Positions 10,949 to 22,935 of a DNA stretch of 53,703 nt are shown in pieces (position 1 is the stretch's first letter; every line of letters begins with the position of its first letter). The stretch covers positions 126,843 through 180,545 of the forward strand of contig NW_004754919.1 in NCBI RefSeq assembly GCF_000188695.1, written 5' to 3'. The position numbers and the translations under genes are program-made. A model generated the notes under the pieces. It saw only the letters and a program-made list of their open reading frames with translations, made no database searches and was not told the origin of the DNA. Source of the DNA: Salpingoeca rosetta (lineage: Eukaryota > Opisthokonta > Choanoflagellata > Craspedida > Salpingoecidae).

Positions 10949-11915
10949 ATGGTGCACGTTGAAGCGGCTGCGGTGGGGGACGACGTGTTTGTGGCACCAG
11001 GCGATACGGTGGAGGTGGCACCCGTGGAGGTGAAGGGGGAGAAGGACGCCGCGCTGAGGATAGGGCCGGGCCTGACAGTGATCCCAGAGACACAGCTGCG
11101 CGCCGCAGGCGTCCTTGACGGCGACGCTAGCAGCAGCGGCAACACGGCGATGTTGCAGGTGGTGGTGCCCGGCGATTTGCGCAGGAAGGGCAACATGGTC
11201 TGGGTCGACGGCGTCCACAAGCGGGTGCGATTGTCATCGTTGCTGCTGTGTGTGTTGTGTGTTGTGTGTTGTGTGTGTGTGTTTGGATGGAGTGGGGAGA
11301 GGAGAGAGGGGAATGGAGAGGGTGGAGAGGGGAGTAATGAGGGTGTCTTTTGCATATGTACAAAAGTGTGCACATTCGTAAGTTGGTGTGTGTATGTGTA
11401 TGTGTATGTGTGTGTTTCAATGTGTGCAAATGCTTGTGTATGTGAATGTGTATGTACACGCTCGTGCACGCACAAATTCACTGCTGCAATTGCTCCATCA
11501 AGGGTTCACTTCAACTCTGACTCTCCTCTTGTTTCATGTCGTGATCATCTCATGTTGTGGTGTGCTTGCGTGTAGGCGCTGCCGGCTGAAGGCGATTATG
11601 TGATTGGGATCATCACGGGCACGCCTGGCGAAAACTACAACGTGGATATTGGCGGCTCCTGCAATGCCACGTGAGTGAGCGTGTATGGGTGTGTGGGTGT
11701 GCGTGTGCTTTTGTGGGAGTGCGTGTGCGTTTGTGTGCGTGTGGATGTGCGTGTGGGTGAGAAGGTGTGTGCTGCTGCTTCTGTACAAGTGTCCTGCATC
11801 AGCTGGAGCTCATCAACATTGTGTGTGTGCACTCCTGGCACGTGTGATGGACCCTTGCAGCCTTCACAACCTGGCGTTTGAAGGCGCAACAAAACGCAAC
11901 CGCCCCAGATTAAAG
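10949..11915 (+). CDS. EXOSC3: exosome subunit RRP40/EXOSC3, N-terminal and early S1 part
   Basis: Three well-supported exons: 10949-11224, 11576-11670, 11861-11915. They read through the N-terminal domain (VFVAPGDTVEV, LRIGPGL), the linker WVDGVHKR, DYVIGIITGTPGENYNVDIG and the diagnostic S1-domain phrase FEGATKRNRPRLK, nearly identical to animal RRP40. RRP40 is a cap subunit of the RNA exosome that guides RNA into the 3'-5' degradation barrel. The intact protein should continue with the rest of the S1 domain, a KH domain and a C-terminal helix. Here the gene breaks: the C-terminal piece follows at once (11981-12073), the remaining S1 piece lies after it (12131-12177), and no KH sequence is visible. 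Confidence 0.82.
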
Positions 11916-11980
11916 GTGCGCGTTGTGTGTTTGTGGGTGTGTGTGCACGAGTGCGTTGTGTGTATGCGTGTATGTGTGTG

Positions 11981-12073
11981 TTGGTGGTCAACGCCATCAG
12001 GGCCAGCGAGCGCCTCAGCGCAAAGCACACGCGCGAGCTCGTCAAGGAAATGGCCCGCAAGATCAGATCATAG
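11981..12073 (+). pseudogene. EXOSC3: RRP40 C-terminal fragment with no splice acceptor
   Basis: Reads LVVNAIRASERL, then a charged helix ending KIRS and a stop, matching the helix after the KH domain in RRP40. Its 5' side is GT-repeat sequence with no AG acceptor, so the exon is cut mid-way. Either an assembly joint in a TG repeat or a genuine rearrangement; I cannot tell which. Confidence 0.6.
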
Positions 12074-12130
12074 CGGCAGCGTGGATGCGCGAGCGGAGGG
12101 TGTGTGCGTAGTGGTGGTGGTTGTGTACAG

Positions 12131-12177
12131 CTCATGCACAAGTACATGGAACCAGAGCTCACATGCGTACACGCCAG
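12131..12177 (+). pseudogene. EXOSC3: RRP40 S1-domain exon, out of order
   Basis: A 47-nt exon flanked by a good acceptor (GTACAG) and donor (AG/GTACAA). It encodes LMHKYMEPELTCVHA, matching KDMEPEMVCIDS of animal RRP40. In a normal gene it would precede the KH exon and the C-terminal fragment, but it lies downstream of the C-terminal stop. Phase 0 at its start equals the end phase of the exon finishing at 11915. Confidence 0.6.
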
Positions 12178-12292
12178 GTACAACAGCGTAATTTGTTGCT
12201 GTTGCATCATCAAAGTCTTGATTAGTGAACGAACGACACACGTAAACGCGCCGACCAAGCTCATATGCACAACAAAGGCGGGGCTTCCTAGT

Positions 12293-12334
<42 letters not shown>

Positions 12335-12348
12335 CACACACACACATA

Positions 12349-12429
<81 letters not shown>

Positions 12430-12534
12430 CGCACAACCTCCGGGACTGAATTCAGTTTTCCCGAGAGGAACGCGCAAACGCCCCCCAACAATCGATATCG
12501 CAACACGCTCAGCACAAAGCAAGCAACCGAAACA
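12178..12534. other. region between RRP40 pieces and MGRN1
   Basis: Holds an (ACAG)n array (12294-12332) followed by (CA)n (12332-12427), then about 100 bp before the MGRN1 start. An ATG at 12427 is in frame with the MGRN1 start and would add 36 residues. No KH-domain sequence found. Confidence 0.5.
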
Positions 12535-13071
12535 ATGGGGCAGGTGCTGGCGCAGCAGGGTGGTGCTCGCAACGCCGCCGACAACAACAACAATGGGGGT
12601 CGTCGAAGGGGCGGCAACTCAGGTACATATGGGCCCTTGGCGTAGTGGTAGGAGGAGGACATGTGCGTGCGTGCACGTTATGTGGGGCGATGGACGGCAA
12701 ATGCAACCGCCTGTGTCCTCGTTGCTGCGCCGTGGTTTCGTTTGTGTTTCCATTCCGAGTGGGTTGGTGCGTGTGGTGGTGCTTCAGAGTCGATATGTGC
12801 CCAGCTTCAGCGTGATGATGAGCGTTGTGGAAGACTTCAACCTTATCCTCAGCTGACCGCCATTGCTTGTGACAGGCGTGTACTTTGGGGAGAACTTTAC
12901 GCTGGCGGGACAAGAGTTCCAGAGCATGACCCCGGAGTCGTTTCTGTTTGGTGACATGGCTGACCTCAACTTCCTCTCCCAAATCTCCGGCACCGTAAGT
13001 GACCTGCTCAACATCTCGCCATGCCTGATGTGCATGTGTTGCGACGGTGTAGGAGTCTGTATGCAAGGCCT

Positions 13072-13104
<33 letters not shown>

Positions 13105-13555
13105 AATGAACAAACTCACGCTATCATAACACCTATTTCTGCAGATGCCGCGGGTGCCGCCTCAGGTGAAGCACACGAACACGCTTCGTGCGCTCGTCAA
13201 CGTGCACAAGAACTCCATCCGGCTTGTGAGGTGAGTGGACCTTGCGTGATCGGCTGCGGTCCACAATGACGCGTACATGAGACAGCACATAACTCGTGTT
13301 GAATGTCCGCTGCTCGCTCTCTGTTCCTTGATCGTTGTGCATTGCAACCCCAAATTCACCATATCTGCGCTTGCGCTACTTCTTGTTGCCAGGCACGCCA
13401 ACAGCGACGGGCCCATGGACGAGTATCATCTCGTCTTCAACTTTGACGCTGATTGCGACTGCACCGTCAAGATCCATCTCTTTGCCGAGGAAGTTCTCTC
13501 CTCCTCCTTTCTCGAGTGCGTTCACGTGTGTGTGTGTGTGTCTTGCGTGTGTGTC

Positions 13556-13592
<37 letters not shown>

Positions 13593-14513
13593 TTGCGTGT
13601 GTGTCTTGTGTGGGTGTGTGTGTTTTGTGTGCACTGAGTGCGCGCGTGTGCGTGGCGAAACTGTGTGCGTTTGTCTTCGGTGTTCATCTGTGCGAGTGAA
13701 GGAACCGGCTGGTGCAATTCGGCTGGTCACCTTGCCTCCATCTTCTCTCGGGTCGTTGCCATCTAACAATATGCGTCGCTGCTCCAACTTTGCCAGCTTC
13801 CGTCCGTATTCGACTGGCCATGTGCAGCTCAAGGATGACACGCAGCACTTCAAAGCAGGCCTCACTCAGGTGCACAACAAACGCTGTATGCGTATGCTTG
13901 TACGTACATGTGTTACTGTGCGAGAGATTTTGTGTTCAAACTTTACCCTTCCCCACCTACTCCTCTGCTCACATGCTCGTTCTCATCCATCATTTCCCTC
14001 ACCACCACCACCATCACCACGACGACTGCCACCATGGCCACGGCAGACGTATGGCGAGCCGTCGCACGCACTGAAGGGGCTGCATCAGGTGAGCCAGGGC
14101 GACCTCGACTACACCATCAACGACGGCAAACTCTTCTTCCCGCTCGTCATTGAGGTGTGCGCCGACCCGTCCTCGCTCGCCTCCTCCTCCACCAAGCACT
14201 GTCAGGTCACCTACTGCGCATTCGAGAAGGTACACTGTCGGATTTCGCGCGCGCGGTGTGTGTGTGTGTGTGTATGTGTGTCTGTGTGTCTGTGTGCCTG
14301 TGTCTGTGTGTCTGTGTCTGTGTTTCTGCGGAAGCAACTCACCATATTCATCCTCATTTTGCATCACCCACCACTTCCATCGTCATCCCCATTCATCAGG
14401 GTGACGATGAGAACGCCCCCATCACAGTGCGCGTCGTCGCGCAGAAAGTTCACGTACGTTTGCAATGATGCAATGACATGGGATAGGTTGCATTCTTTGC
14501 CTGCTCATCTAAA

Positions 14514-14559
<46 letters not shown>

Positions 14560-15502
14560 GCGCATGATCCCTGTACCTCTAACTTTGATCTCACGTACCT
14601 CATCCTGTGCGTGTGTGTGTTTAGATTGACGGCACGACATATCTGCTGCGTGAGATCTACGGTCTTGAGCAGAAGGAAGACAGCAACGGCAATGGTGATG
14701 GTGATGGTGATGCAACGGCGGGCGGTGCGGCGTTCAGCGACGCGGACAGCGATGACGAAACCGATCACGACTGTGTGGTACGTGCACGTGTACATGTGTG
14801 CTGTATGTGTTTGCGTGCGTGCGTACATGTGTGCATGTGCGTGTGCATGCGTGTGCGTGCGTGTGTGTGTGTGTGTGTGCGTTATCTCACGCCTTACCAC
14901 CCCCACTCCCTACCGCTCCGTACGTGACCGCGTGCCCTGTTGGCGTCGCGCCAGGTGTGCATGTCCTCCCCGATGGACACGATGGTGCTGCCGTGCCGCC
15001 ATCTCTGCCTGTGCAACGACTGCGCGGAAGTGCTTCGATTTCAGGTCAGCCGCACACGACGCAACTGCCAGCATATCGCACTTGTCCTTTTGATGTGTGT
15101 GTGTATGTGTGTGCGTGTGTGTATGTGTGTGTGGCGTATGTGTGTGTGCGTGTTTTGCGCCCTTCGCTCTTGTTCTTCGCACGCGCAGAGATACGCGCGT
15201 TACTCGAACAACATGCATCACACGACTCCTCACGCACCTCACGTCACACCACGCCACACCAAACACCACCCGGGACACATGCTGCCACCGTACACCGCAG
15301 TCAAGCAAGTGTCCGATCTGCCGGGCCGCGTTCCATTCGGTGCTGCGGCTGCAGGTCGCGAAACGCGTCGAGGACCTCAGCGAAGAGCAGCTGGAGGAGC
15401 ATGCCGTGAGTTGGCCACCATTGGTGGTGGCGGTGGTGGTGGTGGTGGTGTGCTCTCGTTGCGTTGAAGTGAAAAGTGAACCATCATCCATCGTCGTTCT
15501 CA

Positions 15503-15546
<44 letters not shown>

Positions 15547-16295
15547 CACACACACACACACACAACACACACACACACACACACACAACACACACACACA
15601 CACAACACACACACACACACAACACACACACACACACACACGCTCTCTCTCTCTTTCTCGCACCATCCCCCCCCCTCCAAGGACGGGCAGGAGGACACAC
15701 CTGCCGGGTACTGCGCTGTTCCGATCGTGGAGGCCCTGCACTCTCGTCCGAGCACGAGCGGTGGTGGCAGCGGCTACCTCACTGTCGCCGCTGCTGATGG
15801 CGACGATGGTGACGATGGTGATGGTGGTGGACGTGGTGCGAGTCGTGCGTCGTCGTCGTCGATGTCGTCACGACAGCTTGAGGAGAGCACGGGACACGGC
15901 GATGGCAGCGTCACAACAGCGACCACCGCGCTCACAGCAGCCACGATTGACGAGATTAGCGGCGGTGGTGGCAATGGCAGTGAGCAGGTGGAGCTGCTGG
16001 ATATGAGCAGAGGAGACGATGGTGTGCACACGCGCGCGTCAACAGACTCGTCGTCGTCATCATCATCGTCATCCCTCACGCGCACGACAATCAACGTGCA
16101 GCCGTCACCATCTTCGTCACCGTCGCGACAACGCGAACACACGGAGGTGCACACCACTGGTGGTGGTGGTGGTGGTGGTGGTGGTGGTGGTGGTCAACGG
16201 GTGAGCTGATGCGGTGCTTGCAGGCATGAATTTGCCTTGACCTCATGACAATTGCTTCATTTCTCACGCTCCTACTTGTATTGTTCTGCACTTGT

Positions 16296-16373
<78 letters not shown>

Positions 16374-16716
16374 ACACATTTACCGCACACACCAGCAGGG
16401 CCCTGCATCGGCCCCACTGGCACCATCATCATCATCGTCGTCGTCGTCGTCGTCGTCGGCAGCACCACCGCGACTGCCGCCACTGCACCACACGCCGGCA
16501 CACCTGCCAGACCTCCCCATGTCACACACACACGCGCCGCTGCCGGCTGTCGCCCTTGATCATGGCAACGACCCTGACGATGACGATGATGATGATGGTG
16601 ATGATGGTGATGATGATGGTGATGGTGGTGTGAGCACGCCAGGACAACGCGCTGACCGCAACCGCAGCAATGACGTGGAGATGCTGGAGATGCATTCAGC
16701 ACAGCAACGGCAGTAG
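12535..16716 (+). CDS. MGRN1: mahogunin-type RING E3 ubiquitin ligase
   Basis: Twelve exons: 12535-12622, 12876-12994, 13145-13230, 13393-13515, 13797-13869, 14047-14229, 14400-14453, 14625-14777, 14955-15044, 15301-15405, 15682-16200, 16399-16716; 636 residues. It starts MGQVLAQQ, a possible N-myristoylation site as in animal MGRN1. The N-terminal conserved domain has NSGVYFGENFTLAGQEF, FGDMADLNFL and LRALVNVHKNSIRLVR. The RING (about 292-330) has CVVC, CRHLCLC, NDC and CPIC, typical C3HC4. After it, PAGYCAVPIVEAL matches the MGRN1 tail motif, followed by a long Ser/Gly/Asp-rich tail with a (GGT)n poly-Gly run. MGRN1 and RNF157 ubiquitinate proteins in endosomal trafficking and receptor signalling; targets here are unknown. 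Confidence 0.92.
15504..15640. repeat. (CA)n with periodic AACA interruptions
   Basis: CA array in the MGRN1 intron 15406-15681, interrupted every 12-24 bp by an extra A (...ACAACACAC...). It lies near the 3' splice site. Confidence 0.85.
16294..16380. repeat. (CA)n before the last MGRN1 exon
   Basis: Long, nearly pure CA array in intron 16201-16398, close to the acceptor. Confidence 0.9.
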
Positions 16717-16731
16717 GCACTGCACCCACGT

Positions 16732-16795
<64 letters not shown>

Positions 16796-17311
16796 TTGGG
16801 GCTGCCTGTTGGAGAAGCAGCCTGTTGGACAAGCAGCGAAATGTTGCAATCGTCGTTGCGAGCTTGCGTTGCTGCTGCGTCACTTGCGCCCAGGTTACAT
16901 CAAGTGTTTCGCACCAATGGTGTTGTTTCCGGTCCTGCGTTGCTCTGTTGTTTCGGCCATTGAATTGAGACCAAGACTGTTGATCGTGTTGGCGGGCTGG
17001 CGGTGTGTGCACGTGTTGGTGCCATTGCTATTGTTTGCGTGTGTGTGTGTTTGTGTTTGTGTTTGCGTGTGTGTGTGCGTGTGCGCGCGCGTGTTTGCGT
17101 GGTCTCTTCTGCCTTCCTCACCTCTCTTAAGCAAATAAACGCAGGTTTCAATGGCTGTGTGTTCGATTCGCAAAGGATCACATCATTCAAAAGGGCGAAG
17201 GGATAACAAAGAATAACATCGTGGAAAAGCAAAACAAATCAGTACACGTACATGTGTGTACACGTGTGCGTGTGTGCATGTGTGCGTGCGTGCGTGCATG
17301 TGTGCATGTGT
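16717..17311. other. convergent intergenic region, MGRN1 / SAM-PH
   Basis: About 600 bp: (GT)n at 16733-16794, unique sequence, TG-rich blocks at 17036-17098 and 17250-17310. No supported exon. Confidence 0.5.
17134..17139 (+). terminator. candidate poly(A) signal of the MGRN1 gene
   Basis: AATAAA in sense orientation about 420 bp after the MGRN1 stop. The distance is long, so another unseen signal may be used. Confidence 0.3.
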
Positions 17312-18087
17312 TCACTGTGCGGTCATGACGTGTGCCACCTCTGCCAGCATGCGCTGGTATCCTTCGCCACCAGCAATGTCCCGCTCCGTCAACGGCGCCC
17401 GCTTCTTCGCCCGCTTGCAGTACTTCCACACCTGCCGTGGGGTGATGTGGGGGTGAAGGGTGAGGGGCGTGCGACAGTGTGAGTGCCTTTCGAAGGAAGT
17501 GCGCGCGCGTGTGCGCGTGTGCGTGTGCGTGGTGTCAACACAGCGTGCACGCGCCAACACAAAACAGGCCGGCTTGTGATGATCGCCAACGTGAACACAG
17601 TCGCAACTCTCATCCCTGATTGCGTTTCACCTCCTGCAGTTTGGAGTGGAGCATCGTGGCGTCGGCCTGCGTGTCGCAGAACAGTTTGAAGGTCCGCACA
17701 GGGGTCACAATCTGAACACATGCACACACGACGTGAACATGCGCACATGAACGTGCACACGGTTACAAATGCATGCAGGCAAACGGGTGTGGGCATCGAT
17801 GATGAGGAAATTGCAGGTGATGCAAAGAGATGGCAACGAAGCAACAACAAAACTGTTGGCAGAAGTGTGCAATGCCATGGGTACATATACACAGACACAG
17901 ACAGAGACAGACAGAGACAAGCAGAGACAGACACACGAACAAACAAACAAACAAACAAACAAACAAACAAACAAACAAACAAACAAACAAACAAACAAAC
18001 AAACAAACAAACAAACAAACACACAAACAAACAAACAAACAAGCAAACAAACAAACAAACAAGCAAACAAACAAACCCACACACACA

Positions 18088-18159
<72 letters not shown>

Positions 18160-19421
18160 ACAGCACCCCACCTCAACGCGTTTTGACGGCTCGGCGGCTG
18201 GCGGCGCCCCGTCCTCCTTGAGCCAATTGCACGATCCAGGACCGTTGATCACCGTCGCATCACGCACGTCAATCACGCCCTTGTGGTCGCTCAGCGCACC
18301 TGGTGTTGTGGCGAGGGGGGAGAAGGTTTGAGAGCGCGTGCGTGAGACACATTGTGAGATGCAGTGTGTGTGTGTGTGCAGTGTGTGTGTGTGTTGTGTT
18401 TTGCTCACCACCACCACACGCAGCGACAGCGCTAGCAGCAACGACGACACCCGCAATATCACTCCAACTCGCAACACGGCCACGTTCGATGCTGTCTCAC
18501 CTTCTTTGCTGTATGTGAGCGAGCCGTCATTGCGCAGCACAAAGTACCGCTTTTGCCACGACTTCACCTGCGTGGGATTGGCGGTGATGAAATGCATGAT
18601 GGCGGTCGTGACGATCACTGTGGTGGTGATGGAATGGAAGAAGGATGACAGCAGCACCACATGCGTTGCCACTGCGGGAAAGGGTCACGATACTGAGACA
18701 CACACGCACAACACGCAGACACACACACAGACACACAGACACACAGACACACAGACACACACACACACACACCACACGCACACACACACACACACCACGC
18801 ACACACCTTGCCGCCACATTTCGTCGCCCAGCACTCGCACACGACAGTGGGCAGTACATCCACGTCAAAGTCAAAGTCCCACAGGCTCCTGTCAATGGTG
18901 ATGAGAAAATGCGACGATGCATAGATGTGCGGATGTAAGATGCCTGTGCACGTGTTGTTCCTCAAACGTTGGTACAAAGAAGACGGCACACACACACACA
19001 CACCTCAACACACATACACACGCGCACACACACCTGCGTAGTGGCTGCGCCGTGTACTGCGCGGCCTTTGAAGGGCGAGATCGTGTCTTCACTGACGATG
19101 ACGACGACGCCTTCTTCGGCGGACTGCGCATGTCATATGACTTGCGCGACTGGCGCGTGCCTGCAGGCAACCCGCCGCTGCCACGGCTCGGTGGTCCGCG
19201 CTGTGTCCGAGACGGCACGCGGTGCAGGGCGCCGTCAATGGGGCCGGAGAAGCCGGGGGCGGGCGCAAGATTGAGCACGCGCGAGTTTCGATTTGACGAC
19301 GACGACGACGATGATGCTGCTGCTGCTGCTGTACCGGCATGGGATCGTCGCTGGACACCGGCTGGGCCGCGGTGTTGTTGTGGCTGCTGCTGCTGCTGTT
19401 CTGACTGTTGCGACTTGCGCT

Positions 19422-19492
<71 letters not shown>

Positions 19493-19790
19493 TGTGTGTG
19501 TGAGTGTGAGTGTGAGTGTGTGCGATTGAGGCGCGAGGAGTTGATGCCAACGTGAGATGATGGCACGTGAGAGCTTCTGCGTGCATGTTCATGTATGCAT
19601 TGTCATGGGAGTCGTGCGTGGGTTGACGTACCTGTGGATTTGCAGATGCTCTCTTCTGCTGCTGTTCCCCACGATGCTGTGCGCGGGCAGCTGAGACACC
19701 CACAAGGCAAAAAGGGTGAGAACTCTACGTCAAGCAACGCACAGTACGCGACACAGAGTGCACGCATACAACACATCAAACGCACACGCA

Positions 19791-19831
<41 letters not shown>

Positions 19832-20469
19832 CACACAGTACACACAGCACTTTCACACAACACACACACACACACACACACACAGTACCTTCCAGCTTGG
19901 TGAGGACGGCGCGCATTTTGCGCAGCTGCGACTGATCGAGGTGTAGGAGGCCGACGAGCTCTTGGTCTGAGAGCTTTGCGAGAGCAAACACGTTGCGCAC
20001 GCCCCGCTGCTCCAGCTTGGGCCAGTGGTCCAGCACATTGAAGGCTGTGTGGTGTGGGTGATGATGATCATCATGAGGTGATGGTGGCGTGGGTGTAGGA
20101 GGTGTCAGAGGTGTTGGTGGTGTATGAATGAGGGCGAGCATGAACACAGGTGATCGAACATGGCAAGCGGAAAGTACACAACAAACACACACAGAAACGA
20201 AACACAAACATGCAAACACACACACACACACACACAAACACGCACCTGTGAGCAGCTTCTTCAGCCGTGCATCTTGTGGTCCTGCAACCGAGACAAAACG
20301 ACGAAAACCACAGTGAGCAATGACGATAACAAGCAAGGGGCATCATGCACGGTGCATGCTCACCTACACATCCCATTCATGCACGACTACCCTCCACCCA
20401 CACACACACACACATCCCATCCATGCACCCCTCCTCCACACCCATATCCCACAACTCACTCCCAGCCAT
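17312..20469 (-). CDS. SAM-like and PH domain protein
   Basis: Ten exons: 20469-20460, 20281-20246, 20044-19889, 19690-19632, 19419-19034, 18888-18807, 18567-18501, 18299-18172, 17711-17631, 17431-17312; 374 residues. The first coding exon is 10 nt (MAG plus one base), chosen because it is the only nearby ATG that gives the right phase with a consensus donor. Residues about 8-68 look like a SAM domain (RLKKLLTAFNV, FALAKLSDQELVGLLHL). A Gln/Ser/Arg-rich linker follows. A PH domain lies at about 232-335 (GGKVKSWQKRYFVLRNDGS, FKLFCDTQADATMLHSKLQ), with an insertion after the third strand. The tail is basic (KYCKRAKKRAP). Such proteins usually act at membranes via phosphoinositides and SAM partners; I do not recognise an orthologue. 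Confidence 0.75.
17937..18148. repeat. (AAAC)n followed by (CA)n
   Basis: About 140 bp of AAAC repeat with a few AAGC/CACA changes, then about 70 bp of (CA)n, in the SAM-PH intron 17712-18171. Sense orientation is (GTTT)n after (TG)n. A short (AT)n follows at 18149-18158. Confidence 0.9.
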
Positions 20470-20769
20470 CCTTGTTCGTCGTCGTCGTCTGTGGTGCAAA
20501 TTTGCAATTTGCAGATGATGCAATTTGCAACATACGCATCATCAGCACACACACACACACACACAAACAAACACACACACCCACCAACCAACACGAGCAC
20601 CACTGCAAGAAGCACACCCTGCCACCGCCACCGCCACCACCCCCCAGCAGCGTCGCTCACACGCACATCACCCCACCGCCTGCGTGTGCGTGAGGCCTAC
20701 ACCAGTGACGCGGTGTGCATTGGTGTCACGTGTGGTGTATGTGTGGATGCGGGCGCAGCGCTTTGGGGA
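20470..20769. promoter_or_regulatory. bidirectional promoter region, SAM-PH / PH
   Basis: 300 bp between divergent start codons of two PH-domain genes. Contains an ATTTGCAATTTGCAGATG-type near-repeat at 20500-20530 and CA/CCACC-rich sequence. No TATA or E2F-like motif seen. Confidence 0.4.
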
Positions 20770-21607
20770 ATGGACCGGCGAAGCAAGTCCCAGCAGGGCC
20801 ACGTCCTGTACATGGGCTTGATGATGAAACGGGGAGGCCTGCGCAAGAACTGGAACCTGCGGTGGTTTGAGATCACCAAGACACACTTAATCTACTTCAA
20901 GTTTGCCAAGGACACCTCGGACACAGACTACTCGGCCAAAGTCAAGGGCGTCATCAAGCTGAGCGAGTGCCTCAACGTCTACCGTGGCAAGGAGAGCATT
21001 GCCCGCAACACGGGAGTCTCCGTGCATTGGCCAGACAGCAGGTACCCGCCTTCCCGCGACAGCAAGTCCACGCTCGCGCTCAAGACAAAACGGCGAACCT
21101 ACTACATGGTCGCCCAGACCCGTGACGCAGCAAAGCAGTGGGAGTCCATCTTACGGCAGTCGTGCTCCGAGTTTAAACCCTCTTTTTCCAGCGGCTCCGT
21201 CAAAGCGCAATCATCGGTGTGTGGTGTTTGTTTGCGGGTGGTTGTGTGTGTGTGTGTTGTGTGATTGCGTGTGTGTGTGTGCATGTGGGGTTTTGGTTGT
21301 TTGTTGTCATTGTGAGAGCGTCGTCGCGTGTGTTTTCGACATTGGCTTTGCTCACTCACGCTCAACGTCTGCCCTTGCAACCGCTGGCTTGTTCACTTGT
21401 GCCCGGGGGGAATACTGCAGTTCCTGCGCGACACATCCAAGCCATATGACCGGCGCATGACCATGTCCAAAATGGGTGTGCAGGAAACGCTGATGGCACT
21501 CGATGAGGAGACCACCGAGGGCGCGCACAACGCAACAAACGTGAGCTGTGGCGATACGCGTGCTCCTCCGCTGTATGTGAATGTGTGTGTGTGTGTGTGT
21601 GTGTACG

Positions 21608-21646
<39 letters not shown>

Positions 21647-21879
21647 CTTCTCACATGCTCAACGTTCGCTCATCGCGTTCGCCGTGCCCCCCCCCCCTTC
21701 CCTCTTCCAACCGCCTCCCTTACCTTTCATCCTTCTCCCCGCCATCTTTTGACCACCAGGATGGCGAGCGCCCCGCTGAGAGCGACACGACTGGTGGTGA
21801 GGAGGAGGATGAGATGGAGTTTCTCGATGCAGACTCCATGGACGAAGATGACGACGACACGCAGCGGCGCTGGCAATGA
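20770..21879 (+). CDS. single PH-domain protein with acidic tail
   Basis: Exons 20770-21216, 21421-21540, 21760-21879; 228 residues. A PH domain fills about residues 10-140: GLMMKRGGLRKNWNLRWFEI, then IKLSECLNVY, TLALKTKRRTYYMVAQT and the closing helix DAAKQWESILRQ with the conserved Trp. A long insertion (GVSVHWPDSRYPP) sits before the later strands. The tail (about 190-228) is acidic. The Lys/Arg cluster in the first loop suggests phosphoinositide binding, but I cannot assign a ligand or orthologue. It is head-to-head with the SAM-PH gene. Confidence 0.82.
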
Positions 21880-22092
21880 TGTTGCACAGCACCCGTGCCT
21901 GCAGGCAACGTGTGGGCGTGCAGGCGCGTGTACGTGCTCGTGTGCACGTGCATTTCCTTGCATCCACGCCTTCCTCCTTGATTTAAATGCCCTCTTGTCT
22001 TGTGTCCCATCTTCCCTTGTGCACTATTTTAGGTTACCGTCGCTTTTGATCGAATGACTATGACTTGCTTGCTTTTGCTTTGAGTTAAAACT

Positions 22093-22138
<46 letters not shown>

Positions 22139-22474
22139 TGAGTGAGTGTGTGTGTGTGTGTGTGCTTGTGCGTTTCTCTCATGTGTGTGTACTTGTGTAC
22201 AGCAGTTTCTGTCTACTTGTGTCAACCCCCCTTTCTCTCCTGTCTTCCCCCATGCCTGCCACTGCCTGTCTGTGTCTCTCTGTCCAAAAATGCTGCTTCT
22301 GTTTTGCCAATGCCATGTGCGCATGCGTGCAACACTTTGCAGTCGTGTAATTGAATCAAACATATGAAGACGAGACGAGACGAAAGACGCTGGATGGCTT
22401 TGCTCAACAGATGCACACCGTCTATGTGTGTGTATGTGTGTGTGTGTGTGTGTGTGTGCACGCGCTCCGTGCCA
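21880..22474. other. convergent intergenic region, PH / TMX2
   Basis: About 595 bp: unique sequence, a (TG)n(AG)n(TG)n compound array at 22093-22165, and TG-rich sequence at 22423-22458. The last TMX2 coding exon (8 nt) begins at the right edge. No other exon supported. Confidence 0.5.
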
Positions 22475-22902
22475 TCATTGATCTGCGTGCATCCACAACG
22501 AACAAAAGGGCAATGAATGTGTGTGAGGGACAACGTTGGCAGCAAAACAGGTGACACAGGCAACACATCAACGAAACATGACAGGCCTGCAATTGTCATC
22601 ACCACACCAAGTCCACAGCCACAACTCATTGCCGACAAGCCACATACCTTTCTTGCTCTCCTTGGCATCATCACCAACGTCTGTGCCACCACGGCGACGG
22701 GGTGCGCGGTCACCGTCAGCGCGTTCGCCCGTGTGACGAACAACCAGCGAGAACTCTTCCTCAAGAAACGCCTGCACACAAGCAGCAGAAGTGACAGCAG
22801 TTGAGGTGGTCGTGGTGGTGGTGGTGGTGAAGTTGATAATGTGAAGACGAGGTGATGGTGGTGAAGGGAAAAGCAGTAAGGTGCACGGCACTACACAGCG
22901 CA

Positions 22903-22935
<33 letters not shown>

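Noticed and set aside
15097..15299. MGRN1 exon 10 extended upstream through the TG tract
   Set aside because: Adds Cys/Val repeat sequence between two halves of the RING; the acceptor at 15300 restores the CPIC spacing.
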